From the NCBI GenBank assembly GCA_035581425.1, contig DATJVP010000081.1, forward strand, positions 3,969 to 67,968: a stretch of DNA of 64,000 nucleotides, read 5' to 3'. Origin of the DNA: DASZHJ01 sp035581425. Its GTDB lineage: Bacteria; Pseudomonadota; Alphaproteobacteria; ATCC43930; CGMCC-115725. The position numbers and the translations under genes were made by a program. Under the pieces are notes generated by a model. The model saw only the letters and a list, made by a program, of their open reading frames with translations, did not search any database and was not told the origin of the DNA. This document shows, one piece after another, positions 34,575 to 43,486 of this stretch. Each line of letters opens with the position of its first letter. Positions within the stretch are counted from its first letter, which is position 1.

Positions 34575-35024
34575 CTATTTGGCCGCGTCCTCGCAATGAC
34601 CGAAGTAGGAAGCGACCTCCGTGGGCGCCGGAAGGGTCACGCTGACGCGCCGCGAGGGCAGGCCCAGGCTCACCACAAACTCGAGCGACCCCACGCGCTG
34701 GTCGTGCGGCGGCTCTCCGCGCACCAAGGCGTGGAGCCGCCGCTCGTCGAGGTCGCCGATCGGGGCGGATCGCGCGCTAATCGTCGTGAAGCGCTCGGTG
34801 CCGCGGTAGCAGGTCTCGCCGAGGCAGAACTCCGCGATGCCGCGGGCAAAGTCGAGATCGAACTCCTGGAAATGATCCTGGGTATCTCGCTCGCAGCTCG
34901 TATCCGTGCACCGCACGGTGTTCTCAAAGGTGCAGCGGAGCGGGGGCGGGGTGGCCGCAGCGCAGAGCTGCGCTGCGGCGATACTCAGAAACAGGGAGAT
35001 GATAATGCAAAGGTGCGTGCGCAT
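34575..35024 (-). CDS. Small secreted Cys-containing protein, unrecognised
   Basis: This 149-residue protein begins at ATG 35024 with a clear signal peptide (THLCIIISLFLSIAAAQLCAAA). The mature part holds six cysteines (RCTFEN, VRCTDTSCE, FCLGETCYRG, FGHCED), suggesting disulfides in the periplasm. No family was recognised. It lies 124 bases upstream of the stator-like operon on the same strand, with the CtrA-like box between them, so it is probably a separate unit. It is divergent from msrB. Confidence 0.6.
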   Translation of the reverse strand: MRTHLCIIISLFLSIAAAQLCAAATPPPLRCTFENTVRCTDTSCERDTQDHFQEFDLDFARGIAEFCLGETCYRGTERFTTISARSAPIGDLDERRLHALVRGEPPHDQRVGSLEFVVSLGLPSRRVSVTLPAPTEVASYFGHCEDAAK

Positions 35025-35157
35025 CGAAATTCTCCGGCTCGACTCTGAACGACCCTGGGTTGAAGCACCAAAGCCCACCAAGGCCAAGCCCAAAAGACCT
35101 TGCCGCCCTGACGCCCCCACGGTTCATAATCGAGCCCCGGAAGCATCGGAGGACCCC

Positions 35158-35556
35158 ATGACGACCGAAGCCGAATGGCGGGCGAAGCTGACGCCGGAGC
35201 AGTTCCAGGTGCTGCGCAAGCACGGAACCGAGCGTGCGGGGTCGAGCCCGCTCAACGAGGAGCACCGCGCGGGCGTCTTCAAGTGCGCGGGCTGCGGCAC
35301 GCCCGTCTATCGCTCGGAGGCGAAGTTCGACAGCGGCACGGGCTGGCCGAGCTTCTTCGCTCCCATCGAGGGCGCGATCGAGACCTCTACCGACTTCAAG
35401 CTGATCTATCCGCGCACCGAGGTGCATTGCCACGTCTGCGGCGGGCATCTGGGCCACGTCTTCAAGGACGGCCCGAAGCCCACGGGGCTCCGCTACTGCA
35501 TGAACGGCGTCGCCATGAAATTCGAGCCCGATCCCCCGAAAAAGGATGGAACCTGA
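35158..35556 (+). CDS. msrB: Peptide methionine (R)-S-oxide reductase MsrB
   Basis: This 132-residue enzyme repairs methionine-R-sulfoxide. Two zinc CxxC pairs (FKCAGCG and HCHVCGGH), the catalytic cysteine in LRYCMNGVAM, and FDSGTGWPSFF are all present. The start ATG at 35158 has GGAGGA upstream. The stop overlaps the CoA-transferase start, so the two genes are coupled. No signal peptide, so it is cytosolic. Confidence 0.96.
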   Translation: MTTEAEWRAKLTPEQFQVLRKHGTERAGSSPLNEEHRAGVFKCAGCGTPVYRSEAKFDSGTGWPSFFAPIEGAIETSTDFKLIYPRTEVHCHVCGGHLGHVFKDGPKPTGLRYCMNGVAMKFEPDPPKKDGT

Positions 35557-36701
35557 TGCGCCCCTTCGAGGGCATAAGGGTGCTCGACGCAACGCACGTG
35601 CTCGCGGGCCCTTTCGCGACGTATCAGCTCGCCGTTCTCGGCGCCGACGTGATCAAGATCGAGCATCCCGAGGAGCCCGACCAGAGCCGAAGCAATGGGA
35701 CCGATCCCGCGCTCAACGACGCGGGCATGGGGACGGGCTTCCTGACGCAGGCCTCGAACAAGCGCTCGATCGTGCTCGACCTCAAGACGAAGGCGGGGCA
35801 AGAGGCGCTCAAATCCCTCGCGAAGACCGCCGACATCCTCGTTGAGAATTACCGTCCCGGCGCCTTCGAGGCGCTGGGTCTCGGCTACGAGGCGCTCGCG
35901 GCGCTCAACCCGCGTCTGATCTACGCCTCCTTCTCGGCCTTCGGCCAGAAAGGGCCGCGAGGGACGCAGACCGCCTACGATCACGTGATCCAGGCGACGT
36001 CGGGGATCATGGCGATGACGGGGACAGAGGAGGTGCATCCCGTCAAGTTCGGCTCGCCCGCGGTCGACTACGCGACCGGCATGTCCGGTGCCTTTGCGCT
36101 CGCCTCGGCGCTCTTCCAGCGCGAGCGCACGGGCAAGGGCCAGCGCATCGACATGGCGATGCTCGACGTCGCGATGATCCTCATGAGTTCGCATCTGACG
36201 GGCTATCTCCGGAATGGCGTCCATCCGGCGCCCGTCGGGAACAAGCACTCGCACGCCACCAACAGCGCCTATCCGACCAAGAGCGGGCTCCTGATGCTGG
36301 GTGCGAGCAACCTCCGCCAGCAACGGCGTCTCTGGCAGGCGCTCGAGCTTCCGGAGATGGCGAAGCGCACGAACCGCGAGCGCGACGCCGACCGCGCGCG
36401 AGAGGCTGCCGTCCTCTCGGAGATCCTGGCGCGGCGGACCGCCGACGAATGGGAGGTGTTCTTCCAGTCGCGCCACGTCCCCGCCGCGCGCGTGCGCAGC
36501 ATGGGCGAGGCCCTCGCCGATCCTCAGCTCGCGACCCGCGGCGTCCTCCACCGCTTCGCGAGCGCACCGGGAGTCCCCGGCGCGTTCAGCGTGCCGATCT
36601 CGCCCTTCCTCTTCGCCCACGGCGGCCCTCGCGTGGACTCACCCCCGCCGCGGCTCGGCGAGCACACGGAGGCGGTGCTGGAGGAGGCGAAGGGAAAGTG
36701 A
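35556..36701 (+). CDS. Family III CoA-transferase (CaiB/BaiF type)
   Basis: This 381-residue enzyme transfers CoA between carboxylic acids through an aspartyl-CoA intermediate. It begins FEGIRVLDATHVLAGPFATY, and GADVIKIEHPEEPDQSR follows. ILVENYRPGAFEALGLGYEA and IYASFSAFGQKGP are hallmark motifs, and the catalytic Asp lies in IDMAMLDVAMILM. The start ATG at 35556 overlaps the msrB stop. The acids used are not predictable. Confidence 0.92.
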   Translation: MRPFEGIRVLDATHVLAGPFATYQLAVLGADVIKIEHPEEPDQSRSNGTDPALNDAGMGTGFLTQASNKRSIVLDLKTKAGQEALKSLAKTADILVENYRPGAFEALGLGYEALAALNPRLIYASFSAFGQKGPRGTQTAYDHVIQATSGIMAMTGTEEVHPVKFGSPAVDYATGMSGAFALASALFQRERTGKGQRIDMAMLDVAMILMSSHLTGYLRNGVHPAPVGNKHSHATNSAYPTKSGLLMLGASNLRQQRRLWQALELPEMAKRTNRERDADRAREAAVLSEILARRTADEWEVFFQSRHVPAARVRSMGEALADPQLATRGVLHRFASAPGVPGAFSVPISPFLFAHGGPRVDSPPPRLGEHTEAVLEEAKGK

Positions 36702-36752
36702 CGGCCGCCGCCTCGCCGACTCCTTTTTCGTCATGGTGCGATGAGGCGGCCC

Positions 36753-37178
36753 TTACCGCGCCGCGCTCGTCTCGGGGAGCCTCGCACGCCGGCTCTCGCG
36801 CATCGCCGGCACTCGGCGGAAGACGATGACCGTGAAGAGGAGCATCGCGAGAAGGGTGAGGAGCGAGCCCACGATGGCCACGCCCTCGAAGCTCTCGGGG
36901 TAGCCGGCGTAGATGCCGCTGACGCCAGTGACGAGCGCGAGGGCACCGATGTTCGCGAGCCAGAAATGCATCCAGGCGGCGCCGCCTTCCGCCGCCTCGG
37001 GCCAGGCGCGGTAAACGAGGGCGTAAAGCGCCATCGTGGCCCAGCCCAGGAGATTGATGTGGGCGTGGGCCGGCATCAGGGAGTGGTCCTGCGCCATCGC
37101 CATGGCGATGCCGAGCCCCAGGCCCGCAAGGGCATAGAGCACGGCAACGCGCAGGAAGAGACCGTCGAGCCGAACCAT
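36753..37178 (-). CDS. Small membrane protein resembling a haem-copper oxidase segment
   Basis: This 141-residue protein starts at ATG 37178 (MVRLDGLFLRVAVLYALAG). It has four hydrophobic segments, and PAHAHINLLGWATMALYALV recalls the HxHxNLLG signature seen in small TMEM175-like/cytochrome-oxidase-I-like proteins. Two histidines there could bind haem, but a full oxidase subunit is about four times longer. It is the last of a minus-strand group with two soluble hypothetical genes upstream. A role in redox or metal handling is a guess. Confidence 0.5.
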   Translation of the reverse strand: MVRLDGLFLRVAVLYALAGLGLGIAMAMAQDHSLMPAHAHINLLGWATMALYALVYRAWPEAAEGGAAWMHFWLANIGALALVTGVSGIYAGYPESFEGVAIVGSLLTLLAMLLFTVIVFRRVPAMRESRRARLPETSAAR

Positions 37179-37179
37179 G

Positions 37180-37389
37180 TCATACGCCTTCGTAGTGATG
37201 ACGGCAGGGGTGTCCGCCGCCGCCGCTCGCTTGGAGCGTCCGCGCGCGGCGGGCAATCAATGCCGCGAGATCGCGGGGATCGACGTGGTCGGCCACCATC
37301 AACGCATAGACGATGGGATCGGCGAGCATCTCCGCGAGTGTCGGCTCCGGGCGGAGATCGCGCGCCCTGCAGATCCAATGGCTATCCAT
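37180..37389 (-). CDS. Conserved small hypothetical protein
   Basis: This 69-residue protein starts at ATG 37389 (MDSHWICRARDLRPEPTLA); longer starts add a non-conserved Pro- and Arg-rich leader. It contains LADPIVYALMVADHVDPRDL and a C-terminal HPCRHHYEGV. The start overlaps the upstream gene's end by 8 bases, and its stop is next to the membrane-protein start. No function is recognised. Confidence 0.5.
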   Translation of the reverse strand: MDSHWICRARDLRPEPTLAEMLADPIVYALMVADHVDPRDLAALIARRARTLQASGGGGHPCRHHYEGV

Positions 37390-37897
37390 GGGCGGCCTCC
37401 ATTTGCGAAAGGACGGGGCGCCGCTCGCTGCGCGGGCGCATCGCCGCCGCGAAGGAGGCTCTGAGCCGAGCGGGCTCGGCGGCGGCACGATACTCGTCCT
37501 GCATCTCCGGCGTCAGGAGCTCGAGCTCGACGCGGTTCTCGACCCAGAGCTCGATGACGTGGAAGAGGCCGCCGCGCGAGCAGACGCGGCAGAGCCAGCC
37601 CTCGCGCGCGGCGATGCGCTCGACTTCCGAGATACTGCGGCAGATGCCGATCGCCAGATGGGTCGCGGTCGCCCGCGGCGTCTCGAATGCCTCGATGCTC
37701 TCGACCTCGATGTCGCCGGGGATCAGGACGTGTCCCGCCGGGATGACTTCAATCGCGGAGCCGTGCTCGTCGCCCGCGAGCACGATGTAGGCGCCGCGGA
37801 CCGGCGGGAAGGGAAGCGCGGTTCCGCGCCAAATCTCCGCGAGGACGGAGGCGACGTGACGGGGGTCTTGGGCGTCGATCGATGCATGGAACAACAT
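37382..37897 (-). CDS. Conserved hypothetical soluble protein
   Basis: This 171-residue protein begins MLFHASIDAQDPRHVASVLA and continues PVRGAYIVLAGDEHGSAIEV, a pattern that repeats in uncharacterised alphaproteobacterial proteins. Two cysteines occur in GWLCRVCSRGGLFHV. There is no signal peptide or helix anchor. It is the first of three minus-strand genes (this, the 69-residue protein, the oxidase-like protein). Function is unknown. Confidence 0.5.
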   Translation of the reverse strand: MLFHASIDAQDPRHVASVLAEIWRGTALPFPPVRGAYIVLAGDEHGSAIEVIPAGHVLIPGDIEVESIEAFETPRATATHLAIGICRSISEVERIAAREGWLCRVCSRGGLFHVIELWVENRVELELLTPEMQDEYRAAAEPARLRASFAAAMRPRSERRPVLSQMEAAHG

Positions 37898-38023
37898 GAC
37901 ACTCGCTCCAATCGAATGAACTGAGCGCGATCGGCCTCCTCGCCGACGCCTCGATGTTCGGAAAGTAGCGGGTCCGCTAGGGCTAGACTTCGCCCGGACG
38001 AGCCATGAATAGTAAATTATGTT

Positions 38024-38043
38024 AATGGCCCGATCGGGCCATT
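38024..38043. terminator. 20-bp perfect palindrome downstream of LuxR-type gene
   Basis: AATGGCCCGATCGGGCCATT spans 38024-38043, ten bases past the end of the LuxR-type gene. As RNA it can form an 8-bp stem with a GATC loop and an A/U-rich tail on the minus strand, so a terminator is likely. It could also be an operator for the downstream gene. Confidence 0.5.
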
Positions 38044-38053
38044 GGGGTCTCGC

Positions 38054-39571
38054 TCAGAGCAGGCCCTCGCGCGCCGCGAGCGCCGCCGCCGCCGCGCGCG
38101 TCGGCAGGTCGAGCTTGGTGAGGATATTGGCGACGTGCCGCTTCACCGTATGCTCGCTGAGGTCGAGCTTTCGCGCGATGCTCGCATTGCTCAACCCCTG
38201 CGCGATGAGGCGCAGCACCTCGCGCTCGCGGCCGCTGAGCCCGGCGAAGGACTTTGCTGTCGGCGAGGGCGCGGGAGCGCGGGCGGGGGCGCCCGGCTCG
38301 CCCGCTGCGCGGCGGAGAGCGCCGATATAGCGCTCGTGAAGCCCAGTCTCCGTGAAATGCGTGCGTCCCTCGAGCCGGCTCTCGATGAGGCCGGGCGCGA
38401 GCCGCCTTATCGCCGCCACCGCCTCTCCTGCCTCCCCGTCCCGCCCCATTTCCGCGAGGCAGGCCGCGAGCAGGATGTAGTGCCCCGCGTAATCGCGATT
38501 GATCGTGACGGCGCGCCGCGCGTTCTCGAGGCAGCGCTGGAGATCGCCGCCCACCCAGGCCGCGAGGCCCAGCGCCCAGTAGCCGATATCGGTCGTGCGA
38601 TCACTCGGGCTGAGGCGCAGCGAGAGCTCAGCGTGCCGTGCGGCATCCTCGGCCATGCCGAAGTTCGATTCCTCCCACGAGAGCCAGCGCAGCGTCGTCA
38701 CGTCGTTTGGATTGAGCTCATGCGCCTGGCGGAGATTGGCGAGCGACTCCTCGTGCCGCATGCGGCGCATCGCGACGTGGCCGAGGATCGCATAGGCCCA
38801 GTGATTGCGCGCGTCGAGCTCGCGCAGGCGCTGGGCCGCCGCATCGGCGGCAGCCAGGTCCTCCTGCGCTTCGGCATTGAAGTGCCCCATCACGCCGCGC
38901 CGGCAATGACCGAAGGCGAGCGCGTAATGCGCGCGCAGGCAGTGCGGATCGAGCGCCACGGCGCGGCGTGCGAACTCGATCCCCTCGCTGACCGCAGCCC
39001 TGTCCTCGGCGGCGATCCCGCGGGAGATCGCGGCGGCGGCGCGGAGCGCGAGGTCGTAGGCTGCTGGATCGGTATGCGTCGTGCGCTCCGCGCGCTGCTG
39101 CTCCGCGAAATGGATCTCGGGCGCGATGCTGCCGACGATGCGGCGCGCGATTTCTGCCTGGAGGTCGAGCACGTCGCCGAGCTCGCCGTCGTGGCGGTCG
39201 GCCCAAATGCGCTCGCCGCTGGCGCCGTCGACGAGGCCGACGGAGATGCGGAGGCGCTCGCCGCCGCGGCGGACGCTTCCTTCGAGCACGTACTGCACGC
39301 CGAGCTCGCGCGCGACCCGCTTCACGTCGCCCGCAAAGGGCTCGCAGGCGAAGCTCGAATTGCGCCCGATCACGAAGATGTCGCGGAAGCTCGAGAGCTC
39401 CGTGATGATGTCGTCGGTGATGCCGTCGCTGAGGTAGCGCTGCTCGGGATCGCCGCTGAGATTGGTGAAGGGAAGGACGGCGATCGAAGGGCCGCTGCGC
39501 TTGGCGGAGTCGTCCTTGCTGCCGCGCGCCGCGGCGAGCTCGAAAATCTTCCTCTCCGGCGGCGGCGTCAT
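38054..39571 (-). CDS. LuxR-type regulator with TolB-like and TPR domains
   Basis: This 505-residue protein starts at ATG 39571 (MTPPPERKIFELAA). The N-terminal part (about 30-150) has SIAVLPFTNLSGDPEQRYLS, LEGSVRRGGERLRI and GERIWADRHDGELGDVL, the TolB-like module found in CadC-type regulators and adenylate cyclases. Helical TPR-like repeats follow (about 190-400). The C-terminus is a LuxR helix-turn-helix (about 440-500): LSGREREVLRLIAQGLSNAS and LSEHTVKRHVANILTKL. The usual order places the DNA-binding domain at the N-terminus; here it is C-terminal. No transmembrane helix is visible. The target is unknown. It lies 56 bases downstream of gyrB. Confidence 0.8.
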   Translation of the reverse strand: MTPPPERKIFELAAARGSKDDSAKRSGPSIAVLPFTNLSGDPEQRYLSDGITDDIITELSSFRDIFVIGRNSSFACEPFAGDVKRVARELGVQYVLEGSVRRGGERLRISVGLVDGASGERIWADRHDGELGDVLDLQAEIARRIVGSIAPEIHFAEQQRAERTTHTDPAAYDLALRAAAAISRGIAAEDRAAVSEGIEFARRAVALDPHCLRAHYALAFGHCRRGVMGHFNAEAQEDLAAADAAAQRLRELDARNHWAYAILGHVAMRRMRHEESLANLRQAHELNPNDVTTLRWLSWEESNFGMAEDAARHAELSLRLSPSDRTTDIGYWALGLAAWVGGDLQRCLENARRAVTINRDYAGHYILLAACLAEMGRDGEAGEAVAAIRRLAPGLIESRLEGRTHFTETGLHERYIGALRRAAGEPGAPARAPAPSPTAKSFAGLSGREREVLRLIAQGLSNASIARKLDLSEHTVKRHVANILTKLDLPTRAAAAALAAREGLL

Positions 39572-39627
39572 TTCAAACCCAGATAGCTCCTGCCGCCTCG
39601 AGGGGAAGGGTGGGGAGGGGCGCGCTC

Positions 39628-42090
39628 TCACACATCGAGGTTCGCGACCTCGAGCGCGTTCTGCTGGATGAAGTCGCGGCGCGGCTCCACGCTGTCGCCC
39701 ATGAGCGTGGAGAAAATCCCCTCCGCCGCATCCGCATGCGCGACCCTGACCTGGAGAAGCGTGCGCGCATCGGGATCGAGCGTGGTCTCCCAGAGCTGCT
39801 CCGGATTCATCTCGCCGAGGCCCTTGTAGCGCTGCACGTCGCCCTTCTTGGGTCCGAGCTCCATCACGGCCTCGACGAGCGCCGCCGGCCCGGAGACCGG
39901 GAACTCCCGTTCCTTGGCGACGAGCTTGCCGGGCTTCAAATAGGTCTCCTGCAGCTCGGCCGCGCGCTCGTCGAGGCGGCGCGCCTCGGCGCTGCGGATC
40001 AGATCCGCGTCGAGCGGGTGGCGCTCGGTGACGCCGAGCCGCGTGCGCGCGAAGAGGAAGCCGTTTCCCGGCACCGCCTCGCCCTGCCAGCCGCGCTCGG
40101 TCTCATGTGCGAGGTGGTCGAGGCGTTGCGCCACGTAGCGCGCGGTGACTCGCGCTTTCTCTTGATCCTGCAGCAGCATCGGCGTGAGCGCCCCGGAGAT
40201 CGCAGCCTGCTCCACGACTTCGAGGCTCCCGGCCTTGCGCGCCATGGGCTCGAGCCAATGGCGATAGAGCCGCGCGCGCTCCACGAGGTCGCGAAGATCG
40301 TTCCCGCCGCGCTGCACGCCGTTGTGCTGATGGAAGATCGCGTCCCGCAATCCCGCGCCGATGCGGTATTCCTCGAGCGCGGGGTCGTCCTTGAGATAGA
40401 CCGCCTTCCCGGAGCCGCGCTTCACCTGATAGAGCGGCGGCTGCGCGATGTAGAGATATCCCTTGTCGATCAGGGGCCGCATCTGCCGGAAGAAGAATGT
40501 GAGGAGCAGCGTGCGAATGTGGCTTCCGTCGACGTCGGCATCCGTCATGATGATAATGCGGTGATAGCGGGCCTTGCCGGGATCGAAATCCTCGGTGCCG
40601 ATACCGGTGCCGAGGGCGGCGATCAGCGTCCCGATCTCGGCCGAGCTCAGCATCTTGTCGAAGCGGGCGCGCTCGACGTTGAGGATTTTGCCCTTGAGCG
40701 GCAGGATCGCCTGGAAGCGTCGGTTGCGGCCTTGCTTTGCAGAGCCGCCGGCGCTGTCGCCCTCGACGATGAAGAGCTCGGATAGCGCGGGGTCGCGCTC
40801 CTGGCAGTCTGCAAGCTTCCCCGGCAGGCTTGCGATATCGAGCGCCCCCTTGCGGCGCGTCAAGTCGCGGGCCTTGCGCGCGGCCTCGCGCGCGACCGCG
40901 GCCTCCACGACCTTGCCCACGACCTTCTTCGCCTCGGCCGGATGCTGCTCGAACCACTGCTGTAGCTTGTCGCCCGCGACGCCCTCGACGATGGGGCGCA
41001 CTTCCGAGGAGACGAGCTTGTCCTTGGTCTGAGAGGAGAACTTCGGGTCCGGCACCTTGACCGAGAGAATGCAGGTCAGGCCCTCGCGCATGTCCTCGCC
41101 GGTGAGCTGAATCTTTTCCTTCTTCGCGATGCCGCTCTCGACGGCATAGTTGTTGACCGTGCGCGTGAGCGCAGCGCGGAAGCCCGCGAGATGCGTGCCG
41201 CCGTCTCGCTGGGGGATGTTGTTGGTGAAGCACAGCATCGTCTCGTGGTAGCTGTCGGTCCACTCCATCGCGACCTCGACCGTAAGGCCATCGCGCTCTC
41301 CGACGATCGCGATCGGCGCCCCGTGCAGCGACTGCTTGGAGCGGTCGAGATATTTGACGAAGGCCTCGAGCCCGCCGTCGTAGTGCATGGTGACGGATTT
41401 GGGCTCGACGCCGCGCGCGTCCGTCAGCGTCAGCGTCACGCCGGAATTGAGGAAGGCGAGCTCGCGGAGCCGATGCTCCAGCGTCGCGAAATCGAACTCG
41501 GTCTTGCTGAAGGTCCTGGTGCTCGGGAGGAAGGTGATCTCCGTGCCGGTCTTGGCGACGGATTCGCCGGTCGCCGCGAGCGGCGCCTCGGGCTCACCGT
41601 CGCGGAAGCGTATGAAATACTCCTTCCCGTCGCGGAAGACGCGGAGCTCGAGCTTCGCCGAGAGCGCGTTCACGACGGAGACGCCGACGCCATGCAATCC
41701 GCCGGAGACCTTGTAGGCGTTCTGGTCGAATTTCCCGCCGGCATGGAGCTGGGTCATGATGACCTCGGCGGCGGAGACACCCTCCTCCTGGTGGATGTCG
41801 ACGGGGATGCCGCGGCCGTTGTCGGTAACGGTGCAGGAGCCGTCGCCGTTGAGGGTCACGGTGATGGTGTCGCAATAGCCGGCGAGCGCCTCGTCGATCG
41901 CGTTGTCGACGACCTCGTAGACCATGTGGTGGAGGCCCGAGCCGTCGTCCGTGTCGCCGATGTACATGCCGGGGCGCTTGCGCACGGCATCGAGCCCGCG
42001 CAGGACCTTGATCGATTCGGCGTTGTATTCCTCGGCGCCGGAAGCGCCATTCGCCCCATTGCCGTTGCCTTGCGGCACGAGATCAGCCAT
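39628..42090 (-). CDS. gyrB: DNA gyrase subunit B
   Basis: This 820-residue subunit supplies ATP hydrolysis and strand passage for negative supercoiling. The N-terminal GHKL ATPase has VYEVVDNAIDEALAGYC and GRGIPVDIH, the ATP lid KVSGGLHGVGVSVVNALS, and TOPRIM motifs LFIVEGDSAGGSAKQGRNR and IIIMTDADVDGSHIRTLLL. The C-terminus ends with QNALEVANLDV, a normal GyrB end. It follows recF by 26 bases on the minus strand. Confidence 0.97.
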   Translation of the reverse strand: MADLVPQGNGNGANGASGAEEYNAESIKVLRGLDAVRKRPGMYIGDTDDGSGLHHMVYEVVDNAIDEALAGYCDTITVTLNGDGSCTVTDNGRGIPVDIHQEEGVSAAEVIMTQLHAGGKFDQNAYKVSGGLHGVGVSVVNALSAKLELRVFRDGKEYFIRFRDGEPEAPLAATGESVAKTGTEITFLPSTRTFSKTEFDFATLEHRLRELAFLNSGVTLTLTDARGVEPKSVTMHYDGGLEAFVKYLDRSKQSLHGAPIAIVGERDGLTVEVAMEWTDSYHETMLCFTNNIPQRDGGTHLAGFRAALTRTVNNYAVESGIAKKEKIQLTGEDMREGLTCILSVKVPDPKFSSQTKDKLVSSEVRPIVEGVAGDKLQQWFEQHPAEAKKVVGKVVEAAVAREAARKARDLTRRKGALDIASLPGKLADCQERDPALSELFIVEGDSAGGSAKQGRNRRFQAILPLKGKILNVERARFDKMLSSAEIGTLIAALGTGIGTEDFDPGKARYHRIIIMTDADVDGSHIRTLLLTFFFRQMRPLIDKGYLYIAQPPLYQVKRGSGKAVYLKDDPALEEYRIGAGLRDAIFHQHNGVQRGGNDLRDLVERARLYRHWLEPMARKAGSLEVVEQAAISGALTPMLLQDQEKARVTARYVAQRLDHLAHETERGWQGEAVPGNGFLFARTRLGVTERHPLDADLIRSAEARRLDERAAELQETYLKPGKLVAKEREFPVSGPAALVEAVMELGPKKGDVQRYKGLGEMNPEQLWETTLDPDARTLLQVRVAHADAAEGIFSTLMGDSVEPRRDFIQQNALEVANLDV

Positions 42091-42116
42091 CGCTCAGCAA
42101 TCCCTTTAAAAGCTGT

Positions 42117-43322
42117 TCAAGCCGCCGCCAGCATTGCCTCGGCGACGGCGAAAAATTGCGCGCGCCCGCGCAGCCCCTCGAAAAGCTCGGCATCGGTGCC
42201 GGTGAGCCAAGCCTGCGCGCCGAGTGCCGCGAGCTCCGCAAAGAGCGCCGCCCGCCGCGCGGGGTCGAGATGCGCCGCGACTTCGTCGAGGAGCAGGAGC
42301 GGCGCACGTCCGCGGAGCGTCGCCTGCAGCCGCGCATGCGCGAGGACGATCGCGATCAGCAGCGCCTTCTGCTCGCCGGTCGAGCCTTCGGCGGCCGGCA
42401 TGCCCGTCCCCGCATGCCGCACGCGAAGGTCGCTCCGATGCGGGCCGAGCGCCGTGGTGCCGCTTTCGGCGTCCTGGCGGCGCAGTGCCTCGAGCCGCGC
42501 GCGCAGCCGATCCTCGACCGCGAGCGCGGGGTCGCTTTCGAGCATCTGATCGACCTCACCGACGAGCGCGAGCCGCGCCGCCGGAAAGGGGCCCACGGCC
42601 TCGGCGCAAGCGCGATCGAGCCGCAGCACCGCCTCGCGCCGCGCCGCCGCGACAGCGACGCCCGTCGCCGCCATAGTCTCCTCGAGCGCCGCAAGCCAGC
42701 TCCGGTCGATCGGCCCGTCGCGCAGGAGCCGCGCCCGCTCGCGCATTGCCTGCTCGTAGGCACCGAGGCGCTGGGCGTGCTCGGCGTCGAAGCCGTAGAC
42801 GAGCCGGTCGAGGAAGCGTCGCCGTGGCGAGCCGCCCTCGACGAAGAGCCGGTCCATCGCCGGCACCAGCCAGACGAGACCCAGGTGGAGCGCGAGCGCC
42901 GCTTGGCTCCGCTGCGCCTCGCCGTCGAGGGTGAGGAGGCGTCGCTCGCTGCCCTCGGCGGAATCGCGGCCGGTGCCGATCTCGAGGGTCCCCTCCGGCG
43001 TCTCGAGGCTCGCATGCACCGCCCAGGCGCCGCCGAGGGGGCCTTCGAGCGCTCCATCAGGGCCCCGCCGCCGACGGTCGATCTCCCCAAGCCGCGCCCG
43101 CCGCAAGCCGCGCCCGGGCGCCAGGAACGAGAGCGCCTCCAGCAGGTTCGTCTTGCCCGCGCCATTCGGTCCGTGCAGCACCACCGGCGCCGCCGCAAGC
43201 GCCAGCCGCGCCGCGCCATAGCCGCGGAAATCCGTCAGCATCAGCCGCCGAACGGCCACCGTGCGCGCGGGCGCGGCGCACACCCCTCGGTCCTCGGCAA
43301 GGGCAGTGAGATTGGCGGTCAT
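42117..43322 (-). CDS. recF: DNA replication and repair protein RecF
   Basis: This 401-residue SMC-like ATPase loads RecA at gaps. Walker A is GPNGAGKTNLLEALSFLAPG, the signature is STGEQKALLIAIVLAHAR, and Walker B is PLLLLDEVAAHLDP. RRRFLDRLVYGFD is another RecF hallmark. It lies between dnaN and gyrB, the standard order. The first 20 or so residues are a non-conserved leader, and an internal start is possible. Confidence 0.95.
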   Translation of the reverse strand: MTANLTALAEDRGVCAAPARTVAVRRLMLTDFRGYGAARLALAAAPVVLHGPNGAGKTNLLEALSFLAPGRGLRRARLGEIDRRRRGPDGALEGPLGGAWAVHASLETPEGTLEIGTGRDSAEGSERRLLTLDGEAQRSQAALALHLGLVWLVPAMDRLFVEGGSPRRRFLDRLVYGFDAEHAQRLGAYEQAMRERARLLRDGPIDRSWLAALEETMAATGVAVAAARREAVLRLDRACAEAVGPFPAARLALVGEVDQMLESDPALAVEDRLRARLEALRRQDAESGTTALGPHRSDLRVRHAGTGMPAAEGSTGEQKALLIAIVLAHARLQATLRGRAPLLLLDEVAAHLDPARRAALFAELAALGAQAWLTGTDAELFEGLRGRAQFFAVAEAMLAAA

Positions 43323-43371
43323 GCCGACACGGTCGCAGTGATTCGGTTAGCCGCTGCGCGAGCAGCCCGCG

Positions 43372-43412
43372 TCCTTCGAGACGCGCGCTCCCGCGCGCTC
43401 CTCAAGATGAGG
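43372..43412. repeat. REP-like element with GCGCGC stem (TCCTTCGAG...GATGAGGA type)
   Basis: The element starts TCCTTCGAGAC, has a GCGCGC/GCGCGC stem (43383-43388 and 43393-43398) and ends CTCCTCAAGATGAGGA. Elements of this form are frequent intergenic repeats in Rhizobiales and relatives. It occupies most of the 164-base gap between recF and dnaN. Confidence 0.5.
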
Positions 43413-43486
43413 AATACTGAGGATGGCATTATGAAAAGTCCGGCCCCCCAGCCAATGTCGACACCGCGGGATGCTCTCATCGCTGC

